A stretch of 64,000 nt of DNA from an uncultured Acidobacteriia bacterium. Lineage in GTDB: Bacteria; Acidobacteriota; Terriglobia; Bryobacterales; Bryobacteraceae. The DNA is taken from the NCBI GenBank assembly GCA_903909435.1, contig CAIVVT010000288.1, positions 62,001-126,000 on the forward strand, given 5' to 3'. The notes under the pieces are model-generated. The model was not told where the DNA came from. It ran no database searches and worked only from the letters and a program-made list of their open reading frames with translations. A program made the position numbers and the translations under genes. Positions 10,150 through 19,283 of this stretch are shown in pieces; position 1 is the stretch's first letter; each line of letters starts with the position of its first letter.

Positions 10150-11550
10150 ATGGCATTGCGCTTCCACAACACGCTTACGCAGCGTCTCGAAGAGTTTGCT
10201 CCGGCGGATGGCAAGACGGTCCGGATGTACACCTGCGGACCGACCGTCTACTCCTACGTCCACATTGGCAACTTTCGGACTTTTGCTTTTCAAGACATCC
10301 TTCGCCGCACGCTGCGCGCGCGCGGTTTTCTGCTCGACCACGTGATGAATATCACCGATGTCGAGGACAAGATCATCCGCAACGCGATGGAGCGAGGCCT
10401 CTCCATTCAGGACTACACGAAGGGCTACACGGAGGCCTTTTTCCAAGACTCGGCGACGCTTCGACTGGAAAAGGCCGAGCGCGTAGTGTTTGCGACCGAG
10501 CACATCCCCGAGATGGTCGAGGCAGTCGCCAAACTCGGTTCGAGCGGACATACCTACGAGAGCGACGGCTCGACGTATTTCCGTATTGCCAGCTTCCCGG
10601 GCTACGGGAAACTGAGCCACACCAACCTTGGCGGCAACGTGGCAGGTGCTCGCGTTGACGTGGACGAGTACGAGAAGGACGACGCACGCGACTTCGTGCT
10701 GTGGAAGGGCCAGAAGACCGGTGAGCCGGCCTGGGACGCGCCGATGGGCGCCGGACGGCCAGGTTGGCACATCGAGTGCTCGGTGATGGCGATGATGTAC
10801 CTGGGCCAGACACTCGACATTCACACCGGGGGGGTCGATCTCGTTTTCCCACATCACGAAAACGAAATTGCGCAGTCCGAGTCGCTCACGGGCAAGCCCT
10901 TCGTGCGCTACTGGTTGCACGCTGAACACCTGATGGTGGAAGGCAAGAAGATGTCAAAGTCGCTGGGCAACTTCTACACCCTGCGCGACATCCTCGATCG
11001 TGGCTACGCCCCCGAGGCCATCCGCTTCCTGCTGACCGCAACGCCTTACCGCAAGCAGTTGAATTTCACTTTCGACGGGTTGGACGCCGCCAGAAGCGCC
11101 ATCGAGCGACTCCGCAGTTTTCGGTGGCGTTTACTGAATGAGAAGCTCCCGGCGGGCGACAACATCGCGATGAACGAACGGGCCGGCAAGGCCATCGCGG
11201 ACTTCGATTCGAGCCTTGATGACGACCTCAACACTGCGGACGCCCTGGCTGCGGTCTTCGAGTTTGTCCGCGACGCCAACACGGCTATGGATGCGGGTGA
11301 ATTCCGCGAATCCAACCGTCATGCCGCGGTCGAATTGCTCACTAGTTTCGACGAGATCTTTAAGGTATTGGAGCCGACCGCGGCCGAAGGCGGAGCCTCC
11401 GATGCGGAGATCGAGGAGTTGGTGGCAGAGCGAAACCGCGCAAAAAAGGCGAAGGACTTCGGGCGGGCGGACTCCATTCGCAAGCAGCTTCTGGACTTGG
11501 GGATCGTGCTCGAAGACTCGCGTGAGGGCACGCGTTGGAAGCGCAAGTAG
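10150..11550 (+). CDS. cysS: Cysteinyl-tRNA synthetase
   Basis: Charges tRNA-Cys with cysteine. 466 aa, normal for the class I enzyme. It has the N-terminal zinc-Cys region MYTCGPTVYSYVHIGNFRTF with the HIGH-type motif HIGN. GWHIECSVMAM is the conserved zinc/Cys region, and KKMSKSLGNFYTLRD is the KMSKS loop. A C-terminal DALR-like helical domain ends with the typical LEDSREGTRWKRK. Divergent from tgt with a 27-bp gap. Confidence 0.97.
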   Translation: MALRFHNTLTQRLEEFAPADGKTVRMYTCGPTVYSYVHIGNFRTFAFQDILRRTLRARGFLLDHVMNITDVEDKIIRNAMERGLSIQDYTKGYTEAFFQDSATLRLEKAERVVFATEHIPEMVEAVAKLGSSGHTYESDGSTYFRIASFPGYGKLSHTNLGGNVAGARVDVDEYEKDDARDFVLWKGQKTGEPAWDAPMGAGRPGWHIECSVMAMMYLGQTLDIHTGGVDLVFPHHENEIAQSESLTGKPFVRYWLHAEHLMVEGKKMSKSLGNFYTLRDILDRGYAPEAIRFLLTATPYRKQLNFTFDGLDAARSAIERLRSFRWRLLNEKLPAGDNIAMNERAGKAIADFDSSLDDDLNTADALAAVFEFVRDANTAMDAGEFRESNRHAAVELLTSFDEIFKVLEPTAAEGGASDAEIEELVAERNRAKKAKDFGRADSIRKQLLDLGIVLEDSREGTRWKRK

Positions 11551-11580
11551 AGGCATCGGCTTCGCCAGGAATTACACACC

Positions 11581-12759
11581 TTGAAGATTCACACCAAAGC
11601 CGTGCACGCCGGGGACAGGAAGAAGGCCCCGTCCCAAATTGGCGTAACCACGCCGATTTACACCGCCGCCAGTTTCATCACCTCATCGCTCGCCGAGCAG
11701 GACCGCATCTACGGCGCCGAGGAACAGGGCTTTGCCTATCAGCGCTACGCGAACCCGACCAACGCCGCGCTAGAAGAGCAGATGACCGCGCTCGAGGGCG
11801 GTCACGGCTGCCTGGCGACCGCCTCGGGCATGTCTGCACTCCTGATCGCCTTGCACGCCGCTTTGGTGGATCGCACCCATAGCGTCATTTGCTCGCGCGA
11901 CATTTACGGAGCGACCATCAAGCTGTTGGACGGCGTCTTTGAGCCGTTTAACGTCAATGTCCGCTACGTGGACTTGACCGATCTCAACGCTTTAGACGCG
12001 TCCATCGCAGCGGAGAAGCCCGGCGCCATTCTGCTGGAGACCATCTCGAATCCCACCTTGCGGGTGGCCGATCTTGAAGCCATCGCGCAGCGTTGCCGGG
12101 CGGTGAACGCTGCCCTCATCGTGGACAATACATTCGCCACTCCGCTGCTCGTCCGGCCCCTGGAACTGGGTGCCAACATCGTCGTGCATAGCGTGACGAA
12201 GTACCTCTCGGGCCATGGGGATGTGCTTGGCGGGCTGGTCATCGGCGACCAGGAGCACCATGAGATGGTGCGCTACCTCTCGCGGATTTACGGGCCCGTA
12301 CTAGGTCCGTTCGAGAGCTACCTGGCCATGCGCGGGGCCAAGACATTTCCGCTCAGGATGGAACGGCAGTGCCGCAACGCGCAAGGCTTGGCCGCCTGGC
12401 TGCGAACTCAGAAAAGCATCAGCCGCGTACACTACCTCGATGACCCGGAGCATCCGGATGCCGCCACGATTTGGAGGCTCCTGACGAACGGGCTGTATGG
12501 CGCCATGGTTACCTTCGAACTGGCCGGCGCGCAGAAGCCGCAGATTTTCAAATTGGTCGACAGCCTCGGTCTAGTGGTCAACGCGTCTTCGCTCGGGGAC
12601 GTCCACACGATGGTGCTCTACCCCTGGATTTCGTCGCATCGCGAGGTCACTCCGAAGATGAAAGCGGCCATGGGAGTCACCGAATCGCTACTACGCGTCT
12701 CGGTGGGCATTGAGGATCTCGATGACATCATCGCGGATTTCGAACAGGCTTTGGCGTAG
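11581..12759 (+). CDS. Cys/Met-metabolism PLP-dependent enzyme (cystathionine gamma-synthase/lyase-like)
   Basis: A 392-aa fold-type I PLP enzyme of the trans-sulfuration family. It shows YQRYANPTNAALEEQM (typical N-terminal signature), the cofactor-binding DNTFATP, and the PLP lysine in VVHSVTKYLSGHGD. The C-terminal half has SLGDVHTMVLYP and the LRVSVGIED end. The start is the TTG at 11581, 30 nt after cysS; no in-frame ATG fits the conserved N-terminus. The family includes cystathionine gamma-synthase, gamma-lyase, O-acetylhomoserine sulfhydrylase and methionine gamma-lyase. The sequence does not settle which, but its place after cysS suits sulfur amino-acid metabolism. Confidence 0.88.
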   Translation: MKIHTKAVHAGDRKKAPSQIGVTTPIYTAASFITSSLAEQDRIYGAEEQGFAYQRYANPTNAALEEQMTALEGGHGCLATASGMSALLIALHAALVDRTHSVICSRDIYGATIKLLDGVFEPFNVNVRYVDLTDLNALDASIAAEKPGAILLETISNPTLRVADLEAIAQRCRAVNAALIVDNTFATPLLVRPLELGANIVVHSVTKYLSGHGDVLGGLVIGDQEHHEMVRYLSRIYGPVLGPFESYLAMRGAKTFPLRMERQCRNAQGLAAWLRTQKSISRVHYLDDPEHPDAATIWRLLTNGLYGAMVTFELAGAQKPQIFKLVDSLGLVVNASSLGDVHTMVLYPWISSHREVTPKMKAAMGVTESLLRVSVGIEDLDDIIADFEQALA

Positions 12760-12804
12760 ACCCTTTTGGATGAGCCAGGCTATTCCGTGTTATTCTGTGG
12801 GTTC

Positions 12805-12876
12805 ATGTACCTCGTTCTGAACAGCACCCGCCATCATCGCCATCATCATGGGATGGGCGGGCTCGTTGTGTCCTGA
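12805..12876 (+). CDS. hisL: Histidine-operon leader peptide (His-rich)
   Basis: A 23-codon open frame from the ATG at 12805 to the TGA at 12874-12876. Its middle reads RHHRHHHG: five His codons (all CAT) within six positions, the hallmark of a his attenuator leader. It ends 21 nt before an intrinsic terminator and about 100 nt before hisI. A stretch after the His codons (GGGCGGGC at 12855-12862) can pair with the 5' arm of the terminator, giving the antiterminator when ribosomes stall at His codons. A possible -10 (TATTCT, 12791-12796) lies so close that transcription might begin almost at the leader ATG. No experimental support; the assignment rests on architecture. Confidence 0.85.
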   Translation: MYLVLNSTRHHRHHHGMGGLVVS

Positions 12877-12897
12877 GCGAGTGGTGCAGGACTTCAG

Positions 12898-12941
12898 CGA
12901 AACGGCCCGCCCCCACCTCGGGGAGCGGGCCGTTTCGTTTT
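12898..12941 (+). terminator. his attenuator terminator
   Basis: A perfect 13-bp stem (CGAAACGGCCCGC at 12898-12910 with its complement at 12925-12937) is followed by TTTT. The 5' arm contains GCCCGCCC (12905-12912), which can instead pair with GGGCGGGC at 12855-12862 inside the leader peptide. Low charged tRNA-His would stall the ribosome on the CAT codons and favour this antiterminator; normal translation lets the terminator form. Confidence 0.85.
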
Positions 12942-12973
12942 GTGATCTGACCGATTAGAAGGAATCGACTGGA

Positions 12974-13351
12974 ATGGATCTGGATTTTGCAAAAACCGGC
13001 GGCTTGATTCCCGCCATCATTCAGGATTTTGAAAGCGGGCGCGTGCTCATGGTCGGATTCATGAACGAGGAGTCGTTCGCCAAGACGGTCGAGACAGGCT
13101 GCGCTGTCTTTTACTCCCGCTCGCGCAATAAGCTCTGGATGAAGGGCGAGAGCTCCGGCCACACGCTGGTTGTGAAGTCGATTCAAACCGACTGCGACAA
13201 GGACTGCGTCCTGCTGCAAGTCGAAGCCAAGGGACCGGGCGTTTGCCACGTGGGCTACGAGAGTTGTTTCTTCCGCACGCTGGATGGCGCGGAATGGAAG
13301 GTCACTGAGGCGCAGACCTATGATCCCAATCAAGTTTACGGAGGCAAGTGA
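12974..13351 (+). CDS. hisI: Phosphoribosyl-AMP cyclohydrolase
   Basis: Third step of histidine synthesis: opens the adenine ring of phosphoribosyl-AMP. 125 aa, a single-domain HisI without the HisE pyrophosphohydrolase fusion. Motifs seen are ARQ-like [34 protein letters not shown], the Mg-binding [10 protein letters not shown] and the zinc cysteines in [11 protein letters not shown]. First structural gene after the attenuator; its stop overlaps the hisG start (TGATG). Confidence 0.95.
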   Translation: MDLDFAKTGGLIPAIIQDFESGRVLMVGFMNEESFAKTVETGCAVFYSRSRNKLWMKGESSGHTLVVKSIQTDCDKDCVLLQVEAKGPGVCHVGYESCFFRTLDGAEWKVTEAQTYDPNQVYGGK

Positions 13352-14220
13352 TGAAGCTCAAATTGGGCATCCCCAAGGGTAGTCTCGAGAACGCGACCGT
13401 CGATCTGTTTCGGCGCGCGGGATTCAACATCCAGGTGTCGAGCAGGAGCTACTTTCCATCTATTGACGACGCCGAAATCGAGTGCATGTTGATCCGGGCC
13501 CAGGAGATGGCCCGTTACGTCGAGGACGGCGTTCTGGACGCGGGTCTAACCGGCCTCGACTGGGTGGTTGAGAATGACTCCGATGTGGTGAAGGTTGCCG
13601 ACCTGATCTACGCGAAGCAGAGTTTCGGCAAGGTCCGCTGGGTGCTGGCAGTGCCGGAATCGTCTCCGTTCCAAAGCGTGAAGGACTTGCAAGGCAAGAT
13701 CATCGCCACGGAACTGGTAGGCGCCACGAAACGCTACCTCGCCAAGTACGGAGTCACGGCGCGAGTCGAGTTCTCCTGGGGCGCGACCGAGGTGAAACCG
13801 CCGGTGCTCGCCGATGCCATCGTCGAGGTCACCGAGACGGGTTCGTCGCTGCGTGCGAATAAGCTGCGCATCATCGACACCGTCCTCGAATCGAACACGC
13901 AGTTCATCGCCAACACTGCCTCGTGGGAAGACCCATGGAAGCGGCGCAAGATCCAGGATGTGACCATGCTGCTGGAGGGCGCCATCAACGCGCTGGGCAA
14001 AGCCGGTCTGATGCTGAACGTCCATAAGAACGATCTCGAAAATGTCTTGTCGGTCCTGCCTGCTTTGAAGAACCCCACTATCTCGTCGCTCAGCGATGGC
14101 GAGTGGCTGGCGGTCAACACGATTCTGGACGAGATCACTGTGCGCGCCATCATCCCAAGACTGAAAGAGGCGGGCGCGCAGGGCATCGTCGAGTACCCGC
14201 TGAACAAGATCGTATTGTGA
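13351..14220 (+). CDS. hisG: ATP phosphoribosyltransferase, long form
   Basis: First and feedback-controlled step of histidine synthesis, joining ATP and PRPP. 289 aa from the ATG at 13351, which overlaps the hisI stop. It has [16 protein letters not shown] at the N-terminus, the domain II region and PRPP loop [18 protein letters not shown]-terminal ACT-like regulatory domain (about residues 215-289) marks the long HisG form, which works without HisZ and is inhibited by histidine. Confidence 0.95.
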   Translation: MKLKLGIPKGSLENATVDLFRRAGFNIQVSSRSYFPSIDDAEIECMLIRAQEMARYVEDGVLDAGLTGLDWVVENDSDVVKVADLIYAKQSFGKVRWVLAVPESSPFQSVKDLQGKIIATELVGATKRYLAKYGVTARVEFSWGATEVKPPVLADAIVEVTETGSSLRANKLRIIDTVLESNTQFIANTASWEDPWKRRKIQDVTMLLEGAINALGKAGLMLNVHKNDLENVLSVLPALKNPTISSLSDGEWLAVNTILDEITVRAIIPRLKEAGAQGIVEYPLNKIVL

Positions 14221-14233
14221 GGGCCGGTCTGCC

Positions 14234-15475
14234 ATGATTCGTATTCTTGAGAGCTCCGCCGCCCCCGGCCTGTTGCGCCGTCGTGCGGCCCGTTTCAGCG
14301 ACGCCGAGGCGATTGTGCGACCGATCCTCGAAGACGTTCGCAAGCGCGGCGACAAGGCGCTTCTCGATTACGCCCGCAAGTTCGACAATCTGGAGCGCAA
14401 GAGTGTCGCCGTGCCGCAAGCCGAACTCGACGCTGCGGCCCGCCGCCTGTCACCGCAATTCCGCAAGGCCGTCCAGACCTCGGCGAGGAACGTCCGAGCC
14501 TTCGCGAACCTCCAACTGCCGCAGGCGAAAAAGGCCCAGCCGGCGCCTGGACTGCGGCTTTCGCAGATCGTGCTGCCGCTTGATAGCGTCGCGGCCTATA
14601 TCCCGTCGGGGCGCTATCCCCTGCCCTCGACCGTCATCATGACCGTGGTACCCGCCACCGTTGCAGGCGTCCCGAACATCATGGTTGCTACGCCCCGGCC
14701 GGTCGATGAAATCTTCGGCACGGCCTCGATATTGAAGGCGACACATGTCTTTGAGATGGGAGGCGCACAGGCCATCGCAGCCTTCGCCTATGGCACGCGA
14801 ACTGTTCCCCGAGCCGACCGCATTGTCGGTCCCGGCAACATCTACGTTGCTGCTGCAAAGAAGCTGTTGGCAGGTGAAGTTGGCATCGATTTCGTCGCCG
14901 GGCCGACCGAGATCCTGATCATCGCTTCCGAAGGTGATCCGCGCTGGATTGCTGCAGACATGCTGGCCCAGGCCGAGCACGACACCGATGCCTCCGCAGT
15001 GCTCCTTACCACCTCAAGGAGCCTGGCCGACGCTGTGGCTACCGAAATCGAAACCCAGCTCGCCACGCTGCCGACGGCGGCCATTGCACGCAAGTCGATC
15101 GACAAGAATAGCGCCATCCTGCTGGTCGCCTCAGACGAAGATGCCGTCGAGTTGTCAAACCGTTTCGCGCCCGAGCATTTGAGCCTGCACGACGCAAGAT
15201 TGCTCAGCGGAGTGCGTCACGCCGGCAGCGTCTTCCTCGGCCCGAATAGCCCTGAAGCGGCCGGCGACTATGCCGCCGGGCCCAACCACGTACTGCCTAC
15301 TTCTGGTGCCGCCAGACTGCGCGGAGGGCTGAGCGCAGCCGACTACGTAAAGGTGATTTCCGTGCAGCAATTGAGTGCGCGGGCACTGTCTCGATTGTCC
15401 CCGGCCATAACAACTCTGGCGCGTGCAGAAGGCCTGGAGGCGCACGCTCGCTCGGTGGAGGTACGTCGTGGATGA
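14234..15475 (+). CDS. hisD: Histidinol dehydrogenase
   Basis: Last two oxidation steps, L-histidinol to L-histidine with NAD. 413 aa. Recognisable regions are VAAYIPSGRYPLPSTVIM, the NAD-binding stretch RIVGPGNIYVAAAKK, DFVAGPTEILIIA, AEHDTDASAVLLT (zinc/base region) and the FAPEHLSL and AGSVFLGP motifs. Starts 13 nt after hisG. Its last codons overlap the hisC GTG start by 8 nt. Confidence 0.96.
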   Translation: MIRILESSAAPGLLRRRAARFSDAEAIVRPILEDVRKRGDKALLDYARKFDNLERKSVAVPQAELDAAARRLSPQFRKAVQTSARNVRAFANLQLPQAKKAQPAPGLRLSQIVLPLDSVAAYIPSGRYPLPSTVIMTVVPATVAGVPNIMVATPRPVDEIFGTASILKATHVFEMGGAQAIAAFAYGTRTVPRADRIVGPGNIYVAAAKKLLAGEVGIDFVAGPTEILIIASEGDPRWIAADMLAQAEHDTDASAVLLTTSRSLADAVATEIETQLATLPTAAIARKSIDKNSAILLVASDEDAVELSNRFAPEHLSLHDARLLSGVRHAGSVFLGPNSPEAAGDYAAGPNHVLPTSGAARLRGGLSAADYVKVISVQQLSARALSRLSPAITTLARAEGLEAHARSVEVRRG

Positions 15476-16529
15476 TGCGGGTTTGAAGCCGCGCGGCGCG
15501 GTGGTCAAGATGGCGCCATATTCGCCCCCGACCGCGGGGCGAGCCGGCAAGTTGCGCCTGGATTTCAACGAGAATACCGTGGGCTGTTCACCGGCTGTGG
15601 TCCGCGCGCTGGTGCGGGCCATCACCCAGGAGCGGCTCACCATCTACCCTGAGTACGAGGCCACTCGCGAGGCTTTGTCGGCATTTTTCGCCGTTCCTCA
15701 ATCGCAGTTCCTGCTGACCAACGGCACTGATGAGGCAATTCAGGTGCTGGTCAATACCTTCGTAGATGACGAGCAGCAAGTCATCGTGCTCACACCCTCG
15801 TATGCCATGTACCGCTTCTATGCCGAGGTCGCGGGTGCGCAGGTCGTCAACTTGCCCTATCGCGACGGCAGTCTGGCCTTTCCGCTTGAGGAGTTGCTTG
15901 CTGCGATCACCCCTGCTACGCGCGCCATTCTCATCTCGAATCCCAACAACCCAACCGGCACAGGAATTGGAATCGATTCGATTGAGACAATCCTGAAGCA
16001 TGCACCGCACGCTGCAGTGCTGCTGGATGAAGCCTATTACGAGTTCTGCGGCGTGACCGCGCTGCCGCTGATTGAGCGCTACCAAAACCTGTTTGTCAGC
16101 CGCACATTCTCGAAGGCATACGGGCTCGCCGGGCTGCGCATTGGCTGCCTGTTCTCCCAGGCCGGCAACGTGAAGTTCCTGCATAAGGCCCAATCGCCGT
16201 ACAGCGTGAATATCCTCGCCGCCGTCGCGGCCCGCGCCGGAGTGGGCGATGCCGCGTTTGTCAGGGACTTTGTACGGCAAGCCATTCTCGCGCGGGATCG
16301 CCTCTATTCAGGCTTCGAGCGACGCAGCATTCCCTTCTACCAAAGCCAGGGCAACTTCGTCCTGTTCCGCGCCGGAGACACTTCCATCGCGATCCGGGAC
16401 CGGCTCAGCGGACGCGGAATCCTGGTGCGCGACCGCAGCTACGAAATCGCTGGCTGCGTGCGGGTAACCGCGGGAACGCCGGCGCAAGTGGAGCGCTTCT
16501 TCGCCGCGCTCGACGAGGTTATGAAATGA
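15468..16529 (+). CDS. hisC: Histidinol-phosphate aminotransferase
   Basis: PLP enzyme converting imidazole-acetol phosphate to histidinol phosphate. The start is the GTG at 15468, with SD GGAGG 7 nt upstream inside the end of hisD, giving 353 aa. Features are KLRLDFNENTVGCSP at the N-terminus, TNGTDEAIQVLVN, SNPNNPTGTGI, VLLDEAYYEF, and the PLP lysine in SRTFSKAYGLAGLRIG. Overlaps the next HAD gene by 4 nt (ATGA). Confidence 0.95.
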   Translation: MDDAGLKPRGAVVKMAPYSPPTAGRAGKLRLDFNENTVGCSPAVVRALVRAITQERLTIYPEYEATREALSAFFAVPQSQFLLTNGTDEAIQVLVNTFVDDEQQVIVLTPSYAMYRFYAEVAGAQVVNLPYRDGSLAFPLEELLAAITPATRAILISNPNNPTGTGIGIDSIETILKHAPHAAVLLDEAYYEFCGVTALPLIERYQNLFVSRTFSKAYGLAGLRIGCLFSQAGNVKFLHKAQSPYSVNILAAVAARAGVGDAAFVRDFVRQAILARDRLYSGFERRSIPFYQSQGNFVLFRAGDTSIAIRDRLSGRGILVRDRSYEIAGCVRVTAGTPAQVERFFAALDEVMK

Positions 16530-17254
16530 GCGCCACCTGCCTCGTCTTCGACATGGACGGCGTTTTGGCCGAGGTGACCGAAAGTTATCGGGAAGCGGTC
16601 GTACAGACGGTCCGGCATTTCACGGGCAAGTCGATCGAGCGCGACAGCATTCAGGCCTACAAGAATCGCGGCGGCTTCAACAACGACTGGCTGCTCTCGC
16701 AACAGATCTGCGCGGACCTAGGCGTGAATGTGTCTTACGATTCCGTCACGCGGCATTTTTGCGAGATCTTCTTCGGGCCTAACCGCGACGACGGGTTGAT
16801 CTCGCGCGAAGTCTGGATACCAAATTCCGGGTTGCTCGAATCACTCGCTCAACGCTTCCGGCTCGCCATCTTTACCGGCAGGCTGCAGAGCGAAGCCGCC
16901 GTCACTCTGCGTCGGTACGCACCTGAAATCGCTTTCTCTCCGATCATAGCGGCCGACGATGTGGTAAACGGAAAGCCAGCGCCGGATGGCCTGTTCCTGA
17001 TTCGGGATCGGACCGATTCGCCGAACATGATCTACGTCGGTGACACCGTGGACGATGCCCTCAGTTCCGCCGCCGCCGGAGTGCCATTCATCGGAATCGC
17101 GGCACCATCGAATCCCTTCCACAAGGAGATCGTGGAACTGCTGCGTAATGCCGGTGCCTTCGCGGTTCTGGACGATGTGAATCAAATCGAGAGGGCATTG
17201 GAAATCGCTCTACCTCAAGCGACGCCGCGTTCCGGATCGGAGCCGCGACCGTGA
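16526..17254 (+). CDS. HAD-superfamily phosphatase, candidate histidinol-phosphate phosphatase
   Basis: A 242-aa HAD subfamily IA hydrolase. Motif I is VFDMDGVLAEV (nucleophile Asp about residue 9), motif II is AIFTGR, the lysine is in NGKPAPDG, and motif III/IV is YVGDTVDDA. The insertion into the hisC-hisB stretch with an ATGA overlap to hisC, plus hisB here being a dehydratase only, makes it the best candidate for the histidinol-phosphatase step, which no other gene in the operon supplies. That function is inferred from context. A 78-nt gap separates it from hisB. Confidence 0.8.
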   Translation: MSATCLVFDMDGVLAEVTESYREAVVQTVRHFTGKSIERDSIQAYKNRGGFNNDWLLSQQICADLGVNVSYDSVTRHFCEIFFGPNRDDGLISREVWIPNSGLLESLAQRFRLAIFTGRLQSEAAVTLRRYAPEIAFSPIIAADDVVNGKPAPDGLFLIRDRTDSPNMIYVGDTVDDALSSAAAGVPFIGIAAPSNPFHKEIVELLRNAGAFAVLDDVNQIERALEIALPQATPRSGSEPRP

Positions 17255-17332
17255 GGGAGCGGTACCAGTCAAACCCGTGCCGCCGCCCAGCGAGTCCGGC
17301 TGCACGACGATCTCATTGGGAGTACTGAAGCA

Positions 17333-17920
17333 ATGCGCAAAGCTGACATCGAGCGGATCACCAAAGAGACGCAGATCCGTGCGTCCTTGAATATCGACGG
17401 CAAAGGCCGCTACGACATCTCGACGGGTGTTCGATTCCTCGACCACATGCTCGAGCTTTTCACCAAGCACGGCGGGTTCGATCTCACCTTGGCCGCCACG
17501 GGCGACCTGGACGTCGACCAGCACCACACTGTGGAGGATGTCGGAATTGTGCTGGGCCAACTTTTCGCCAAGGCGCTCGGCGACCGGGTCGGCATCAATC
17601 GCGCCGGCTACTTCGTGCTTCCAATGGATGAAACGCTGGCTGTGGTTGCAGTGGATCTGGGCGGGCGGCCCTACCTCGCGTACAAGGACAGAGTGAAAAC
17701 CACGCTGGTCGGGGACCTGCAAAGCGAGTTGCTGGAAGACTTCTTCCACGGATTCACAACGCACGCCGGCGCGAATCTCCACGCCAAGATCCTCGATGGG
17801 CGGTCGAATCACCACAAGGTTGAAGCGATATTCAAGTGCTTTGCGCGCGCGATGCGCTACGCCTGTTCGAAAGATGCGCGGCTCAAAAACCAGTTGCCTA
17901 GCACGAAGGGCCTGCTGTGA
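17333..17920 (+). CDS. hisB: Imidazoleglycerol-phosphate dehydratase
   Basis: Dehydrates imidazole-glycerol phosphate to imidazole-acetol phosphate. 195 aa, the monofunctional form with no phosphatase domain fused. Mn-binding histidine motifs are present: [31 protein letters not shown], and the second pair near [14 protein letters not shown] and [16 protein letters not shown]. Overlaps hisH by 4 nt. Confidence 0.96.
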   Translation: MRKADIERITKETQIRASLNIDGKGRYDISTGVRFLDHMLELFTKHGGFDLTLAATGDLDVDQHHTVEDVGIVLGQLFAKALGDRVGINRAGYFVLPMDETLAVVAVDLGGRPYLAYKDRVKTTLVGDLQSELLEDFFHGFTTHAGANLHAKILDGRSNHHKVEAIFKCFARAMRYACSKDARLKNQLPSTKGLL

Positions 17921-18513
17921 TTACCATCGTCGATTACGGTGCGGGCAACCTGCGCTCGGTCGAGAACACTCTTGCGAAGACCGGCGCATCTTACACCATC
18001 ACGCGTGATCCGCGGGCCGTCCGCACCGCCGAGAAGATCATTTTGCCCGGCGTAGGTCATTTCGGCCAGATGCTGCGCGCGCTCGACACACTGGGCCTGC
18101 GCCAGGCCCTTACGGAAAAGGCGCGTTCCGGAGTCCCCTTCCTCGGCATCTGCCTGGGCCTGCAGGCCATGTTCGAAACCAGCGCCGAAGCGCCTGGAGA
18201 GCGTGGACTTGCGCTTTTCCCGGGCCGCGTGGAGCGCTTCCCCGAAGACGCGCGCGTGCCGCATATGGGCTGGAACGAGATCGTGCCGTTGGGCACCCCA
18301 CGTCTACTGAACGGCCTCGGTCCAAAACCCTACGTCTACTTCGCGCACAGCTTCTACTGCCCCCTTGCGCCGGAGACGGCCGCGTCGTGCGAGTACACCG
18401 GAGTGCGCTACACGGCGGTGCTCGAAGCGGGCAATCTCTTCGGGGTGCAGTTTCATCCGGAGAAGTCCGGGCCGCTCGGGTTGAAGATCGTCGAGAACTT
18501 CGTGAGGATCTAA
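17917..18513 (+). CDS. hisH: Imidazole glycerol phosphate synthase, glutaminase subunit
   Basis: Releases ammonia from glutamine and channels it to HisF. 198 aa, class I amidotransferase. The catalytic Cys is in GICLGLQ (residue 79), and the His/Glu of the triad are in [11 protein letters not shown] near the C-terminus. [11 protein letters not shown] is the typical N-terminus. Uses a GTG start overlapping hisB; 5 nt before hisF. Confidence 0.96.
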   Translation: MITIVDYGAGNLRSVENTLAKTGASYTITRDPRAVRTAEKIILPGVGHFGQMLRALDTLGLRQALTEKARSGVPFLGICLGLQAMFETSAEAPGERGLALFPGRVERFPEDARVPHMGWNEIVPLGTPRLLNGLGPKPYVYFAHSFYCPLAPETAASCEYTGVRYTAVLEAGNLFGVQFHPEKSGPLGLKIVENFVRI

Positions 18514-18518
18514 ACGCA

Positions 18519-19283
18519 GTGCTAGCCAAACGCATCATCCCCTGCCTGGACGTCACCGGCGGACGCGTGGTCAAGGGCGTCAATTTCGTCGGCCTGCGCG
18601 ACGCCGGCGACCCGGTTGAACTCGCGGCTCGCTATAACGAGCAGGGCGCCGACGAACTGGTCTTCCTCGACATCACTGCGTCGAGCGATGGCCGCGACAC
18701 CATGGTCGATGTTGTCGATCGGACTGCGCGCGAAGTGTTCATCCCCTTAACGGTCGGCGGCGGCATCCGCAGCGTCGACGACGCCCGGCGCATCATCCAC
18801 TCGGGCGCCGACAAGATCAGTGTCAACACCTCGGCTGTGCACCGCCCGGAACTCATCACGGAGTTGAGCCTGGAGTTTGGCGCGCAGGCTGTCGTACTGG
18901 CGATTGACGCCCGGCGCGTCTCGCCGGGCCGCTGGAACGTCTTTACGAAGGGCGGCCGCATCGACGAGGGCATCGACGCCGTGGAATGGGCCGCTCGCGG
19001 AGAGAGCCTGGGCGCGGGTGAGATTCTGCTGACATCGATGAACACCGATGGTGTGCAGGATGGTTTCGATTGCGCTCTGACGCGTGCCGTTTCGCGCGCC
19101 ACGAAGATCCCGATCATCGCCTCCGGCGGCGCGGGCACGCCCAAGCATTTCATCGAGGTCCTGACTGACGGGGAGGCTGACGCCGCGCTGGCCGCCTCGG
19201 TCTTTCACTACGGCACCTACACCGTGGATCAGTTGAAGGCGGAGTTGGAAGAAGCCGGCATTCCCGTCCGGAGGATGGCATGA
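18519..19283 (+). CDS. hisF: Imidazole glycerol phosphate synthase, cyclase subunit
   Basis: TIM-barrel partner of HisH making imidazole-glycerol phosphate and AICAR. The start is the GTG at 18519 (then [11 protein letters not shown]), giving 254 aa, the family norm; a longer in-frame extension upstream lies inside hisH and is not used. It has the catalytic Asp in IPCLDV and the internal half-barrel repeat with [28 protein letters not shown] and [11 protein letters not shown]. Overlaps hisA by 4 nt. Confidence 0.96.
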   Translation: MLAKRIIPCLDVTGGRVVKGVNFVGLRDAGDPVELAARYNEQGADELVFLDITASSDGRDTMVDVVDRTAREVFIPLTVGGGIRSVDDARRIIHSGADKISVNTSAVHRPELITELSLEFGAQAVVLAIDARRVSPGRWNVFTKGGRIDEGIDAVEWAARGESLGAGEILLTSMNTDGVQDGFDCALTRAVSRATKIPIIASGGAGTPKHFIEVLTDGEADAALAASVFHYGTYTVDQLKAELEEAGIPVRRMA

